From NCBI GenBank assembly GCA_938010745.1, contig CALLVF010000031.1, forward strand, positions 1-12,374: a stretch of DNA of 12,374 nucleotides, in the 5' to 3' direction. Position 1 is the stretch's first letter. Each line of letters begins with the position of its first letter. Below the pieces are notes generated by a model that worked only from the letters and a program-made list of their open reading frames with translations, did not search any database and was not told the DNA's origin. The position numbers and the translations under genes are program-made. The DNA is from an uncultured Patescibacteria group bacterium. GTDB taxonomy: Bacteria > Patescibacteriota > Microgenomatia > UBA1406 > GWC2-37-13. Below, one piece after another: positions 6,186 to 12,374 of this stretch.

Positions 6186-8039
6186 ATGAATGTTAAAAAA
6201 CAAAATGATTTTAGTAACAAGCAAATAGCTCGTATGCTTCGCAATATTTCAGCTGCTTACCTTCTGACAGGAGAGAGTCAATTCAAAGTTATTGCTTATC
6301 AAAAAGCAGCTGATACTATTGAAACTTTATCAAGAGAAATAAGAGATATTTGGAAGGAGGGAAGATTAGAAAATATTCCCTCAATTGGTAAATCATTAAG
6401 TAAACATCTTGATGAATATTTTAAAAATGGCAAATCAGAGCACTTTGATTCTATTTTAAATAGAATTTCTAAAGCAGTATATCAATTAATGGAAATACCT
6501 GGTCTTGGTCCGCGAAAAGCATTTAAGTTAGTGAAAGCATTAAATCTTAACAATGATAAGACAGCAATTGAGGAATTAAAAAAAGCCTGTGAGACAGGAA
6601 AAGTAGCTCAAATTGAAGGCTTTGGTGAAAAATCTCAAGAAGAGATAAAAAAATCAATTGCCATTTATCAAAAACAAATTGTAAAAAATGAACGTATGCC
6701 ATTGCCATATGCTTTTTCAGTCGCTCAAGAAGTAATTGCCTACTTGAAGAAGCACCCCTTGGTTATCAGAGCTGATGTTTTAGGTTCTCTTCGTCGTTTA
6801 GCAGCAACGATTGGTGATATTGATATTGCTATTCAGGTAGCAAATTTGCAATTAAAAATTAAAGATTACAAAGAGATTATTAAGTATTTTCTTAAATATC
6901 CTAAAATAATAAAAATCGATAATGCTGGAGAAAAAAAAGCTTCAGTAATTGTTTCTCCTTATATAAGGGTTGATTTAAGAATCGAAGGAAAGAAAACTTA
7001 TGGAGCGATGTTGCAGTATTTTACTGGGAGTAAATCACACAATATAAAATTAAGAGAGTATGCGTTAAAAATAGGCTATTCTCTTTCTGAATATGGGATA
7101 AAGCCTACAAAAAAAGTTAAAAGTCAAAATTCAAAATTTAAAAATTACAATCCAAAATTAAAAATATATGAATTTGATAATGAAAAAAAATTTTATAATT
7201 TTTTATGTTTGCAGTATATTCCTCCTGAGCTTCGAGAAGGAACAGATGAAATAGAGGTTGCTCAACAAAAAAAGATCCCTTCTTTGGTGCAATTAAAAGA
7301 TATTAAGGGTGATCTTCATTTACATTCATCTTTTGATATTCAACCATCACATGATTTAGGAGAAGATGATTTTTTTACGATTTATCAAAAAGGACTGGAA
7401 CTTGGGTATCAATATATTGGTTACGCAGATCATAACCCGAAATTGGGTCTAACAAATAATCAATTTTTGGCTTTACTTAAAAAACGAAAAGAATATATTG
7501 ATCAAATTTTTATGAGTAAAAAAATTGAACATTCAAATTATTTTATCGGGCTTGAGGTAGATATCCTACCTGACGGTAAAATTCCCCTTCCAAAAGGATA
7601 TGAGAATTACATAGATTATTTAATTGTCTCTGTTCATAGCGTTTTTAATCTTTCAATTTCTGAAATGACTAAAAGAGTAATCACAGCTTTAAAATACCCA
7701 AGAGTTAAAATTTTAGGTCATCCAACTGGAAGGATATTGGGTAAACGGGAAGGTTTTGAATTAAATTGGGAACAAATTTTTGATGAATGTCGCAGAAGAG
7801 ATATTGCTCTGGAAATTAATTCATGTCCACTGCGTTTGGACTTACCTGATATTTTAGTAAAGGAGGCAATTAAAAATAAAGTAAAGTTGATAATTAACAC
7901 TGATTCTCATGCTATTTCACAAATGCCCACGATGTTTTATGGAGTTGCCGTTGCTCGTAGAGGTTGGGCAAAAAAAAGTGATATAATAAATACATTAAAT
8001 TATCTTGATTTTAAAAAATGGTTGACATCAATCAGATAG
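6186..8039 (+). CDS. polX: DNA polymerase X family protein with C-terminal PHP domain (PolX)
   Basis: Bacterial/archaeal PolX: gap-filling DNA polymerase fused to a PHP phosphoesterase, acting in base-excision and break repair. The N-terminal 8-kDa-like region carries helix-hairpin-helix loops at PSIGKSL (65-71), IPGLGPRKA (104-112) and IEGFGEKS (143-150). The nucleotidyltransferase motif GSLRR...GDIDI gives D211 and D213, with the third Asp in RVDLRI (D263). The PHP metal ligands are all recognisable: GDLHLH (H378, H380), ADH (H416), GLEVD (E457), SVHS (H484), GHPTGR (H512) and TDSH (D573, H575). At 617 residues it is slightly longer than the usual ~570. Part of the extra length is a repeat-encoded patch (about 310-327) between the thumb-like EYGI and the IPPELREG motif, and another lies at about 220-229. 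The ATG start gives a normal N-terminus; no Shine-Dalgarno sequence is seen. Confidence 0.95.
   Translation: MNVKKQNDFSNKQIARMLRNISAAYLLTGESQFKVIAYQKAADTIETLSREIRDIWKEGRLENIPSIGKSLSKHLDEYFKNGKSEHFDSILNRISKAVYQLMEIPGLGPRKAFKLVKALNLNNDKTAIEELKKACETGKVAQIEGFGEKSQEEIKKSIAIYQKQIVKNERMPLPYAFSVAQEVIAYLKKHPLVIRADVLGSLRRLAATIGDIDIAIQVANLQLKIKDYKEIIKYFLKYPKIIKIDNAGEKKASVIVSPYIRVDLRIEGKKTYGAMLQYFTGSKSHNIKLREYALKIGYSLSEYGIKPTKKVKSQNSKFKNYNPKLKIYEFDNEKKFYNFLCLQYIPPELREGTDEIEVAQQKKIPSLVQLKDIKGDLHLHSSFDIQPSHDLGEDDFFTIYQKGLELGYQYIGYADHNPKLGLTNNQFLALLKKRKEYIDQIFMSKKIEHSNYFIGLEVDILPDGKIPLPKGYENYIDYLIVSVHSVFNLSISEMTKRVITALKYPRVKILGHPTGRILGKREGFELNWEQIFDECRRRDIALEINSCPLRLDLPDILVKEAIKNKVKLIINTDSHAISQMPTMFYGVAVARRGWAKKSDIINTLNYLDFKKWLTSIR
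6843..6870 (+). repeat. Half-length heptamer-period repeat copy E within polX
   Basis: Four 7-nt units match the 5' part of copy B at 24 of 28 bases, ending with TTAAAGATTACA (one mismatch to the core). It is read in the same phase, giving NLQLKIKDY. It follows the catalytic GDIDI strand, where homologues have a loop. Confidence 0.5.
7115..7166 (+). repeat. Heptamer-period repeat copy C, in frame within polX
   Basis: Units run from AGTTAAA (7115-7121) to ATTAAAA (7157-7163), with the core TTAAAAATTACA at 7138-7149. It is read as SQNSKFKNYNPKLKI, the same phase as copies A and B. Its central 24 nt are identical to the intergenic copy at 6101-6124. Confidence 0.75.
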
Positions 8040-8042
8040 AAG

Positions 8043-8076
8043 TTTATAATTTTTTTAAATAGATTGAAATTATAAA
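8043..8076 (+). repeat. Perfect 10-bp inverted repeat just upstream of the lemA ribosome binding site
   Basis: TTTATAATTT (8043-8052) and AAATTATAAA (8067-8076) are perfect reverse complements with a 14-nt loop. The repeat lies between the polX stop and the Shine-Dalgarno sequence of lemA. It is all A/T, so a hairpin would be weak. It could be a protein operator, a weak polX 3' end or chance. Confidence 0.4.
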
Positions 8077-8077
8077 T

Positions 8078-8086
8078 AAGGAGGTG
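8078..8086 (+). promoter_or_regulatory. Strong Shine-Dalgarno sequence of lemA
   Basis: AAGGAGGTG lies 7 nt before ATG 8094 and is a near-complete complement of the usual 16S rRNA 3' tail. It fixes the lemA start and is the only perfect Shine-Dalgarno sequence in the window. Confidence 0.9.
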
Positions 8087-8093
8087 AAATATT

Positions 8094-8648
8094 ATGAGTA
8101 CATCCCTGATTGTTATTGGAGTAGTCATTTTCTCAATTATTTATTTTGTAGCGACCTATAATGCGTTAGTTGTTTTAAAAACTCGCATTGAAGAAGCACT
8201 TTCTGGTATAGACGTTCAATTAAAGCGAAGAGCAGATCTTGTACCTAACTTAGTTGAAACAGTAAAAGGATACGCAAGACATGAAAAAGCTGTTTTTGAA
8301 AATGTTACTAAAGCTAGAAGTTCATTGGTGAAAGCACAAACACCCCATGAGAAAGCCGAAGCAAATAATCTGCTAACTGATGCTTTAAAATCACTTTTTG
8401 CGGTAGCAGAAGCTTACCCCCAACTTAGAGCTTCAGAAAATTTTCAAGAGCTACAAAGACAACTGGAAGATACTGAAGATAAAATTGCCTACTCAAGACA
8501 GTTTTATAATAGTAATGTTTTGGAATACAATGCTAAAGTTAAGATGTTTCCAAGCAATCTAATTGCTAAAATGTTTAACTTTAAAGAAGATGAATTTTTT
8601 GAAGCTGAGGCAGAAGCAAAAAAGAAACCTGAAGTAAAATTTGATTGA
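8094..8648 (+). CDS. lemA: LemA family membrane protein
   Basis: LemA family protein, 184 residues, the usual length. One N-terminal membrane segment (about 4-27, [24 protein letters not shown]) is followed by the signature [39 protein letters not shown]. Next comes a helical, coiled-coil-rich body with the family motif [32 protein letters not shown], and then [20 protein letters not shown]. LemA proteins are membrane-anchored helical-bundle proteins whose biochemical role is not settled. They are often encoded beside HtpX-type or other membrane-linked proteases, as here (htpX is 156 bp downstream). The start is fixed by a strong Shine-Dalgarno sequence. The acidic, Lys-rich tail is typical of the family. 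Confidence 0.95.
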   Translation: MSTSLIVIGVVIFSIIYFVATYNALVVLKTRIEEALSGIDVQLKRRADLVPNLVETVKGYARHEKAVFENVTKARSSLVKAQTPHEKAEANNLLTDALKSLFAVAEAYPQLRASENFQELQRQLEDTEDKIAYSRQFYNSNVLEYNAKVKMFPSNLIAKMFNFKEDEFFEAEAEAKKKPEVKFD

Positions 8649-8672
8649 TTTTGGAATTGAATCAAAGTTTTT
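8640..8672 (+). terminator. Weak possible terminator after lemA
   Basis: TTTGATT (8640-8646) and AATCAAA (8660-8666) can pair, and a short T run follows (8668-8672). The stem has only one G-C pair and overlaps the lemA stop codon. It would give at best partial termination before htpX. Confidence 0.25.
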
Positions 8673-8775
8673 AAAAATTTAATTAAAACTAAAAAATTTT
8701 TGCGTAAATGCGTGTATGGCAAAATAGTAATTAGGGTGCTGTGCTTAGGGGATTTAAATATCTATTTATATTTAT

Positions 8776-8822
8776 TTTGTCAATTTAGACTTTGACAAAT
8801 TTTTATGACTATTTACAGTCAT
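8776..8822 (+). promoter_or_regulatory. Two consecutive inverted repeats over the htpX start region
   Basis: TTTGTCA (8776-8782) pairs with TGACAAA (8793-8799) across a 10-nt loop. Then ATGACT (8805-8810), which contains the htpX start codon, pairs perfectly with AGTCAT (8817-8822) across ATTTAC. There is no Shine-Dalgarno sequence between them. In RNA the start codon would be held in a weak 6-bp hairpin. Regulation by RNA structure or an operator is only a possibility. Confidence 0.35.
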
Positions 8823-9701
8823 ATAGCAAGTAATAAAATCAGAACTTTTTTAATATTGACAATTTTTATTTTTCTCCTTACGGGCTTTTTTTTTATTATA
8901 GGTCAATTTTTTGATTCGCCAAGGTCATATTTTTTCTTTGGTTTATTTTTTTCTTTTGCATCAGGTTTTTTCAGTTATTTTTACTCGGATAGAATTATTT
9001 TGTTTACTGTCGGTGCCAAACCAGCTGATAAAAAAGAACATTTTGATTTTTTTACCGCAGCAGAAAACCTAAGTATTGCTTCAGGTTTACCAATGCCTAA
9101 ACTTTATGTTATTAAAGACCCAGCACCTAATGCTTTTGCAACCGGTAGAAATCCTCAACATGCAGTAATTTGTGCTACCACTGGTTTATTGGAAAAACTA
9201 GATCGAAAAGAAATAGAAGGAGTAGTTGCCCATGAACTTTCTCATATTAAAAATTATGACATCTTAATAAGCTCAATTGTATCTGTTTTAGTTGGAACGG
9301 TAGCTTTGGTTTCTGATTGGTTAATGAGAAGTCTTTGGTGGGGTGCTTATAGTAGTGGCAAAGAGCAAAGAGAACAAAGAAATCCAGTAATTTTTGTATT
9401 GTTTTTATTCGTTTTAATTTTAGCGCCAATTGCTGCAACTTTAATTCAATTAGCTACCTCTCGGCGAAGAGAATTCTTAGCTGATGCAAGCGCAGCATTA
9501 TTAACCCGTAATCCTTTGGGTCTTGCTTCAGCTTTGGAAAAAATTGCCAATTATCCACAACCGATGAAATCGGCAACCACTTCCACTGCTCACTTGTTTA
9601 TAAGTAACCCATTTGAAAGAAAAAAAAACTCCTGGATTTTAAATTTATTTAGCACTCACCCACCAATTGAAGAAAGGATTAAGATACTCAAAAGCATGTA
9701 A
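8805..9701 (+). CDS. htpX: Membrane zinc metalloprotease HtpX (M48 family)
   Basis: HtpX-type protease of 298 residues that degrades damaged or misfolded membrane proteins in the inner membrane. It opens with the family-typical MTIYSHIASNKIRTFLI. Membrane segments lie at about 14-33, 43-63, 153-172 and 195-217. The zinc site is intact: HELSH at 143-147 (H143, E144, H147), and the third ligand E223 in RRREFLADA. The C-terminus has the usual STHPPIEERI motif (283-292). A TATATT (8767-8772) upstream could be a -10 box with a leader of about 25 nt, but no clear -35 is seen. The murT gene starts 3 nt after its stop. The paired lemA upstream supports the assignment. Confidence 0.95.
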   Translation: MTIYSHIASNKIRTFLILTIFIFLLTGFFFIIGQFFDSPRSYFFFGLFFSFASGFFSYFYSDRIILFTVGAKPADKKEHFDFFTAAENLSIASGLPMPKLYVIKDPAPNAFATGRNPQHAVICATTGLLEKLDRKEIEGVVAHELSHIKNYDILISSIVSVLVGTVALVSDWLMRSLWWGAYSSGKEQREQRNPVIFVLFLFVLILAPIAATLIQLATSRRREFLADASAALLTRNPLGLASALEKIANYPQPMKSATTSTAHLFISNPFERKKNSWILNLFSTHPPIEERIKILKSM

Positions 9702-9704
9702 ATT

Positions 9705-11024
9705 ATGCTTAAAAATATCCCTATTATTTTTCTATCCAAGCTATTAAACTTATTTATCAAATTATTTTCATTTGGTTCAGGCTCTACTTGGCCAGGTGAG
9801 ATTGCCCTTAGATTGAATAACTATATTATCGTAGATATCTTGAAAATTTCACCATTAAAATTAATACTTGTTTCTGGAACAAATGGAAAAACGACAACAG
9901 TTGCTTTATTAAAAAAGATTTTAAAAGACAGTGGAAAGAAAGTAATAAGTAATGAAGAAGGAGCCAATCTAATTAATGGGATTGCCTCTTGTTTGATTAA
10001 AAATATGAGTATAACTGGAAAATTAAATTATCAGTATGGTATTTTTGAAGTTGATGAGAATACATTGCCTATAGCTTTAAGATTTTTTACTCCTGAGGCA
10101 GTTCTAATTTTAAATTTATTCCGCGACCAACTTGATCGCTATGGTGAGGTAAATATAATAGCCAAGAAATGGAGCAAGGCACTGCAAACACTTCCGCCTC
10201 AGGTAAAGATTTTTTTAAATGCTGATGACCCACAAATTAAATACTTAGGAGAAAATCTAAAAGCAGAGGTATTTTATTTTGGAGTAGAGAAAAAATTAAT
10301 GAAGAAAACCAAATTATCCCATGACGTTGATTCGAATTATTGTCCAAATTGTAATTCTAAATTAGATTATAAATTAATTTCTTACTCTCACCTGGGAGAT
10401 TATCAGTGTCGAAATTGTGTATTTAAGCGTGGTTATCCGATGACTTTAAAGGCAAAAAATTTAAGGACAAAAGTAAAGGGATTATTTAATAATTATAATA
10501 TTACCGCTGCTTTTTTGGTTAGTAAGATTTTATTATCTCTAACTGATAAGGATATTAAAAAAAGCATTAACAATTTTTTACCTGCTTTTGGTAGACAGGA
10601 GGTTATTGAGGTAAGAAAAAGAAAAGTTTTTATTCTGCTTTCTAAGAATCCTGCTGGTTTTAATCAATCAATTGAAGTTGTTAAAGAAATATTTTCTAAA
10701 GAAAAATCAAATGTTCTTCTAGTATTAAATGATAGAATACCTGATGGTAGAGATATTTCTTGGATTTGGGATGTTGATTTTGATAGATTTAAAGAAGTAA
10801 TAAATTATTTTTATGTTTCAGGTGATCGAGCTTATGACTTAGCCTTAAGGATTTGTTATGAGGGAATCCCAAAAGAGAAAATAAAAGTCTATCAGGGTAA
10901 TATTAAAAAAGCACTATTTCAGATAATTAATAACACAGCAGAAAAGAAAAAATTAATTATATTAGCAAATTATTCAGCGATGTTGGAAGTTCGCAAAGTT
11001 CTTGTTGGGAAAAAATTTTTATGA
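9705..11024 (+). CDS. murT: Lipid II isoglutaminyl synthase, MurT subunit
   Basis: Mur-ligase-like subunit of the MurT-GatD complex. It activates the D-Glu carboxylate of the peptidoglycan stem with ATP so that GatD-derived ammonia can make D-isoglutamine. The Mur-ligase P-loop SGTNGKTTT is at 57-65, and NLFRDQLDRYGE (137-148) is the conserved central-domain motif. A four-Cys zinc ribbon, characteristic of MurT, is inserted: CPNC (213, 216) and CRNC (235, 238). The C-terminal DUF1727 domain contains LNDRIPDGRDISWIWDVDF (341-359), the segment thought to supply an Asp to the GatD active site in the Staphylococcus complex. The length (439) is normal. It starts 3 nt after htpX and overlaps gatD by 4 nt (ATGA), so the two subunits are probably translationally coupled. 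Confidence 0.95.
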   Translation: MLKNIPIIFLSKLLNLFIKLFSFGSGSTWPGEIALRLNNYIIVDILKISPLKLILVSGTNGKTTTVALLKKILKDSGKKVISNEEGANLINGIASCLIKNMSITGKLNYQYGIFEVDENTLPIALRFFTPEAVLILNLFRDQLDRYGEVNIIAKKWSKALQTLPPQVKIFLNADDPQIKYLGENLKAEVFYFGVEKKLMKKTKLSHDVDSNYCPNCNSKLDYKLISYSHLGDYQCRNCVFKRGYPMTLKAKNLRTKVKGLFNNYNITAAFLVSKILLSLTDKDIKKSINNFLPAFGRQEVIEVRKRKVFILLSKNPAGFNQSIEVVKEIFSKEKSNVLLVLNDRIPDGRDISWIWDVDFDRFKEVINYFYVSGDRAYDLALRICYEGIPKEKIKVYQGNIKKALFQIINNTAEKKKLIILANYSAMLEVRKVLVGKKFL

Positions 11025-11791
11025 AAAGATTTTATTCTCTTACCATTGGCTGGTTTTATCCTGATTTAATGAGTACTTATGGGGATAGAGGTAACATCAT
11101 TGTTTTGCAAAAAAGATTGCAACTGAGAGGAATTAAAACCACCATTAAAAAAATATCAATTTATGATTCATCGGAGATTATTAAAAAATGTGATCTTTTT
11201 TTTATGGGTGGTGCTCAGGATAGACAACAAGAAATTGTTAACCGTGATTTATTAAAACAAAAAGGTAAATTTTTAATTAAAGCAATTGAAAAAGATATTC
11301 CTGCTCTTTTTATCTGTGGTGCCTATCAATTCATGGGAAGGTATTATAAAACTGCTGAGGGCGTTAAATTGCAAGGTTTGGGATTATTTGATATTTACAC
11401 TGAAAATCCAGGAACATATGCAAAACGTCTCATTGGTGATGTGATTATTGAACCCAATGATTCTATTTTTAAAAAAAACAAACCAGTTTTTTTTGTTGGT
11501 TTTGAAAATCACGGTGGTAGAACATATCTTTTTGATCAAAAAAGAGCTTTTGCTAAGGTTATAAAAGGATATGGAAATAATGGGATAGATAAAACTGAAG
11601 GATTTATCTATCACAATGCAATTGGTACATATCTTCATGGACCAATATTACCCAAAAATCCTGAGTTGACAGATTGGCTATTGCAAAAAGCTTTAGAAAT
11701 CAAATATAAAGAGCAAATATCTCTTAAAAAAATTACGGATTTTTTTTCAGAGTCTGCAAAGAAAACAATTTTAAGAAGATTTAGTGTATAA
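11021..11791 (+). CDS. gatD: Lipid II isoglutaminyl synthase, glutaminase subunit GatD
   Basis: Class I glutamine amidotransferase that hydrolyses glutamine and passes ammonia to MurT. The start GWFYPDLMSTYGDRGN (10-25) is the GatD signature. MGGAQDRQQE (62-71) is conserved. The nucleophile is C99 in ALFICGAYQ, and the catalytic His is H206 in GTYLHGPILPKNP. GFENHGGRTYL (160-170) is a further family motif. No Glu follows the His in the usual class I pattern. This fits the family, in which the third triad residue is proposed to come from MurT. The length of 256 is normal. The ATG overlaps the murT stop, and the stop lies 10 nt before the gatC ATG. Confidence 0.95.
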   Translation: MKRFYSLTIGWFYPDLMSTYGDRGNIIVLQKRLQLRGIKTTIKKISIYDSSEIIKKCDLFFMGGAQDRQQEIVNRDLLKQKGKFLIKAIEKDIPALFICGAYQFMGRYYKTAEGVKLQGLGLFDIYTENPGTYAKRLIGDVIIEPNDSIFKKNKPVFFVGFENHGGRTYLFDQKRAFAKVIKGYGNNGIDKTEGFIYHNAIGTYLHGPILPKNPELTDWLLQKALEIKYKEQISLKKITDFFSESAKKTILRRFSV

Positions 11792-11792
11792 T
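11787..11792 (+). promoter_or_regulatory. TATAAT box across the gatD stop, before gatC
   Basis: A perfect TATAAT overlaps the gatD stop codon and lies 9 nt before ATG 11802. It could start a nearly leaderless gatC transcript. No -35 was recognised, and gatC can equally be read from the operon transcript. Confidence 0.3.
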
Positions 11793-11801
11793 TTTAAAAT
11801 T

Positions 11802-12104
11802 ATGAAAAAAATAAAACTGACAAAAAATGATATTCTTCATTTGATTAATCTTTCAAAGTTAAAATTAACTGCGGAAGAATTAGAGAAATACAAAAAACAA
11901 CTAGAAGATACAGTTGATTATATTAATAATCTAAAAGAGCTATCAACTGAGCAAGTTATGCCTACATCACATACAAATAATTTAAGTAATGTTTTTTTTG
12001 ATGATGGAGAAGAAAATGAGATAGCCTTGACTCAAGATGAAGCATTAGCAAATGGGATGAATATAAAGGATGGTTATTTCGTCATTAAAAGAATTATGCA
12101 ATAA
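11802..12104 (+). CDS. gatC: Asp-tRNA(Asn)/Glu-tRNA(Gln) amidotransferase subunit C
   Basis: Small subunit of the GatCAB complex. It belts around GatA and stabilises it, so that mischarged Glu-tRNA(Gln) and/or Asp-tRNA(Asn) can be amidated. It has 100 residues, a normal size. Family features are the helical N-terminus ([29 protein letters not shown]), DYINNLKEL, then VMPTSH, and the ending [20 protein letters not shown]. The usual VFRDD reads VFFDD here. ATG 11802 is preferred over GTG 11784, which overlaps the gatD stop and adds six residues absent from the family. No Shine-Dalgarno sequence is visible. It is followed by gatA. Confidence 0.93.
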   Translation: MKKIKLTKNDILHLINLSKLKLTAEELEKYKKQLEDTVDYINNLKELSTEQVMPTSHTNNLSNVFFDDGEENEIALTQDEALANGMNIKDGYFVIKRIMQ

Positions 12105-12135
12105 ACCAAAAGAATTAAAAGTTGCCGGTAATAAA

Positions 12136-12374
12136 ATGGATTTGTTAGGAAAATCAGTCCTGGAATTAAAAAAACTGCTGGAAAAAAAAGTGATTTCTGG
12201 GAAAGAATTGTGGCTATATTTTTTAAAAAGAATAAAAAAATATAATCCTATACTAAACGCTTATATAACCGTAGTCGATAAACAAAAAGGTATTCCAATT
12301 GCTGTTAAAGATATCTACTGCACCAAAGGAATAAGAACAACAGCAGGGTCCAAAATTTTAGATAATTTTGTTCC
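12136..12374 (+). CDS. gatA: Asp-tRNA(Asn)/Glu-tRNA(Gln) amidotransferase subunit A, N-terminal part (runs off window)
   Basis: Amidase-signature subunit of GatCAB, which releases ammonia from glutamine. Only 79 codons are in the window. [25 protein letters not shown] is the family N-terminal helix pair, followed by [34 protein letters not shown] contains the catalytic Lys (K58) of the Ser-Ser-Lys triad. The stretch between NAYITV and GIPIAVKD is only about 4-5 residues. Most GatA proteins have about 25 there (the A-x-x-x-A-K-x-x-D helix), so the catalytic Lys falls near 58 instead of near 79. ATG 12136 is chosen for its match to the family N-terminus. An in-frame ATG at 12070 (overlapping gatC, with AAAGG directly before it) is an alternative that adds 22 residues. 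Confidence 0.92.
   Translation, partial: MDLLGKSVLELKKLLEKKVISGKELWLYFLKRIKKYNPILNAYITVVDKQKGIPIAVKDIYCTKGIRTTAGSKILDNFV

Noticed and set aside
1761..7166. CRISPR array or insertion sequence as the cause of the repeats
   Set aside because: The repeats are degenerate 7-nt periods with no regular spacers. There are no cas genes, transposase, terminal inverted repeats or target duplications in the window.
8649..8804. A small RNA or riboswitch in the lemA-htpX gap
   Set aside because: Apart from the inverted repeats listed, no known aptamer pattern or strong GC-containing stem is visible in this AT-rich stretch.
11384..11638. Minus-strand ORF of 84 codons opposite gatD
   Set aside because: It covers the conserved GatD motifs in antisense, and no start signal or domain is seen.
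11784..11801. GTG start for gatC
   Set aside because: It overlaps the gatD stop and adds six residues (MYNFKI) not expected in GatC.

Overview
This window is AT-rich bacterial DNA with small intergenic gaps. It reads with the standard bacterial code: UGA ends lemA and murT, so it is not the UGA=Gly code of Gracilibacteria/SR1. The gene content suggests a Patescibacteria/CPR genome, perhaps Microgenomates-like: compact glycosyltransferases and a Wzy-type protein, a PolX with a PHP domain, a LemA/HtpX pair, MurT/GatD, GatCA, and tRNA genes that do not encode CCA. The lineage is inferred from gene content and composition only.

Layout. Positions 17-4422 (+) hold a surface-polysaccharide block: two GT4 glycosyltransferases, one GT2 glycosyltransferase and an O-antigen ligase/polymerase-like membrane protein. 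Positions 4400-6095 (-) hold tRNA-Asp(GTC), a membrane-anchored double-LysM protein, tRNA-Gly(CCC), tRNA-Thr(CGT) and a membrane-anchored protein with two Ig-like repeats. The last of these starts 1 nt after the end of tRNA-Thr and overlaps the polymerase gene tail to tail. Positions 6186-12374 (+) hold polX, lemA, htpX, murT, gatD, gatC and the first 79 codons of gatA. From htpX onward the genes are tightly packed (3-nt gap, 4-nt overlap, 10-nt gap, 31-nt gap), which suggests one operon.

How the genes fit together. The first block probably assembles and polymerises a cell-surface glycan. LysM and the Ig-like protein are envelope proteins. MurT/GatD amidate the D-Glu of the peptidoglycan stem peptide. 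GatC/GatA, with a GatB not in view, amidate Glu-tRNA(Gln) and/or Asp-tRNA(Asn). LemA and HtpX are membrane-associated, and HtpX is a membrane zinc protease. PolX is a repair-type DNA polymerase.

The most unusual signal is a family of degenerate heptanucleotide-period repeats (consensus roughly A[A/G]TT[A/C]AA). They sit inside three unrelated coding genes, a GT4, a GT2 and polX, and also in the gap upstream of polX. The four best coding copies lie in the same reading frame and give nearly the same peptide (about NLKLKIKNYNLKLKI), apparently in loops or linkers. A second theme is translation initiation. Several genes lack a Shine-Dalgarno sequence and have a -10-like box a few bases before ATG, and one ORF abuts a tRNA 3' end. 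lemA alone has a perfect Shine-Dalgarno sequence.

No gap exceeds 300 bp. The largest are 965-1199 and 8649-8804.
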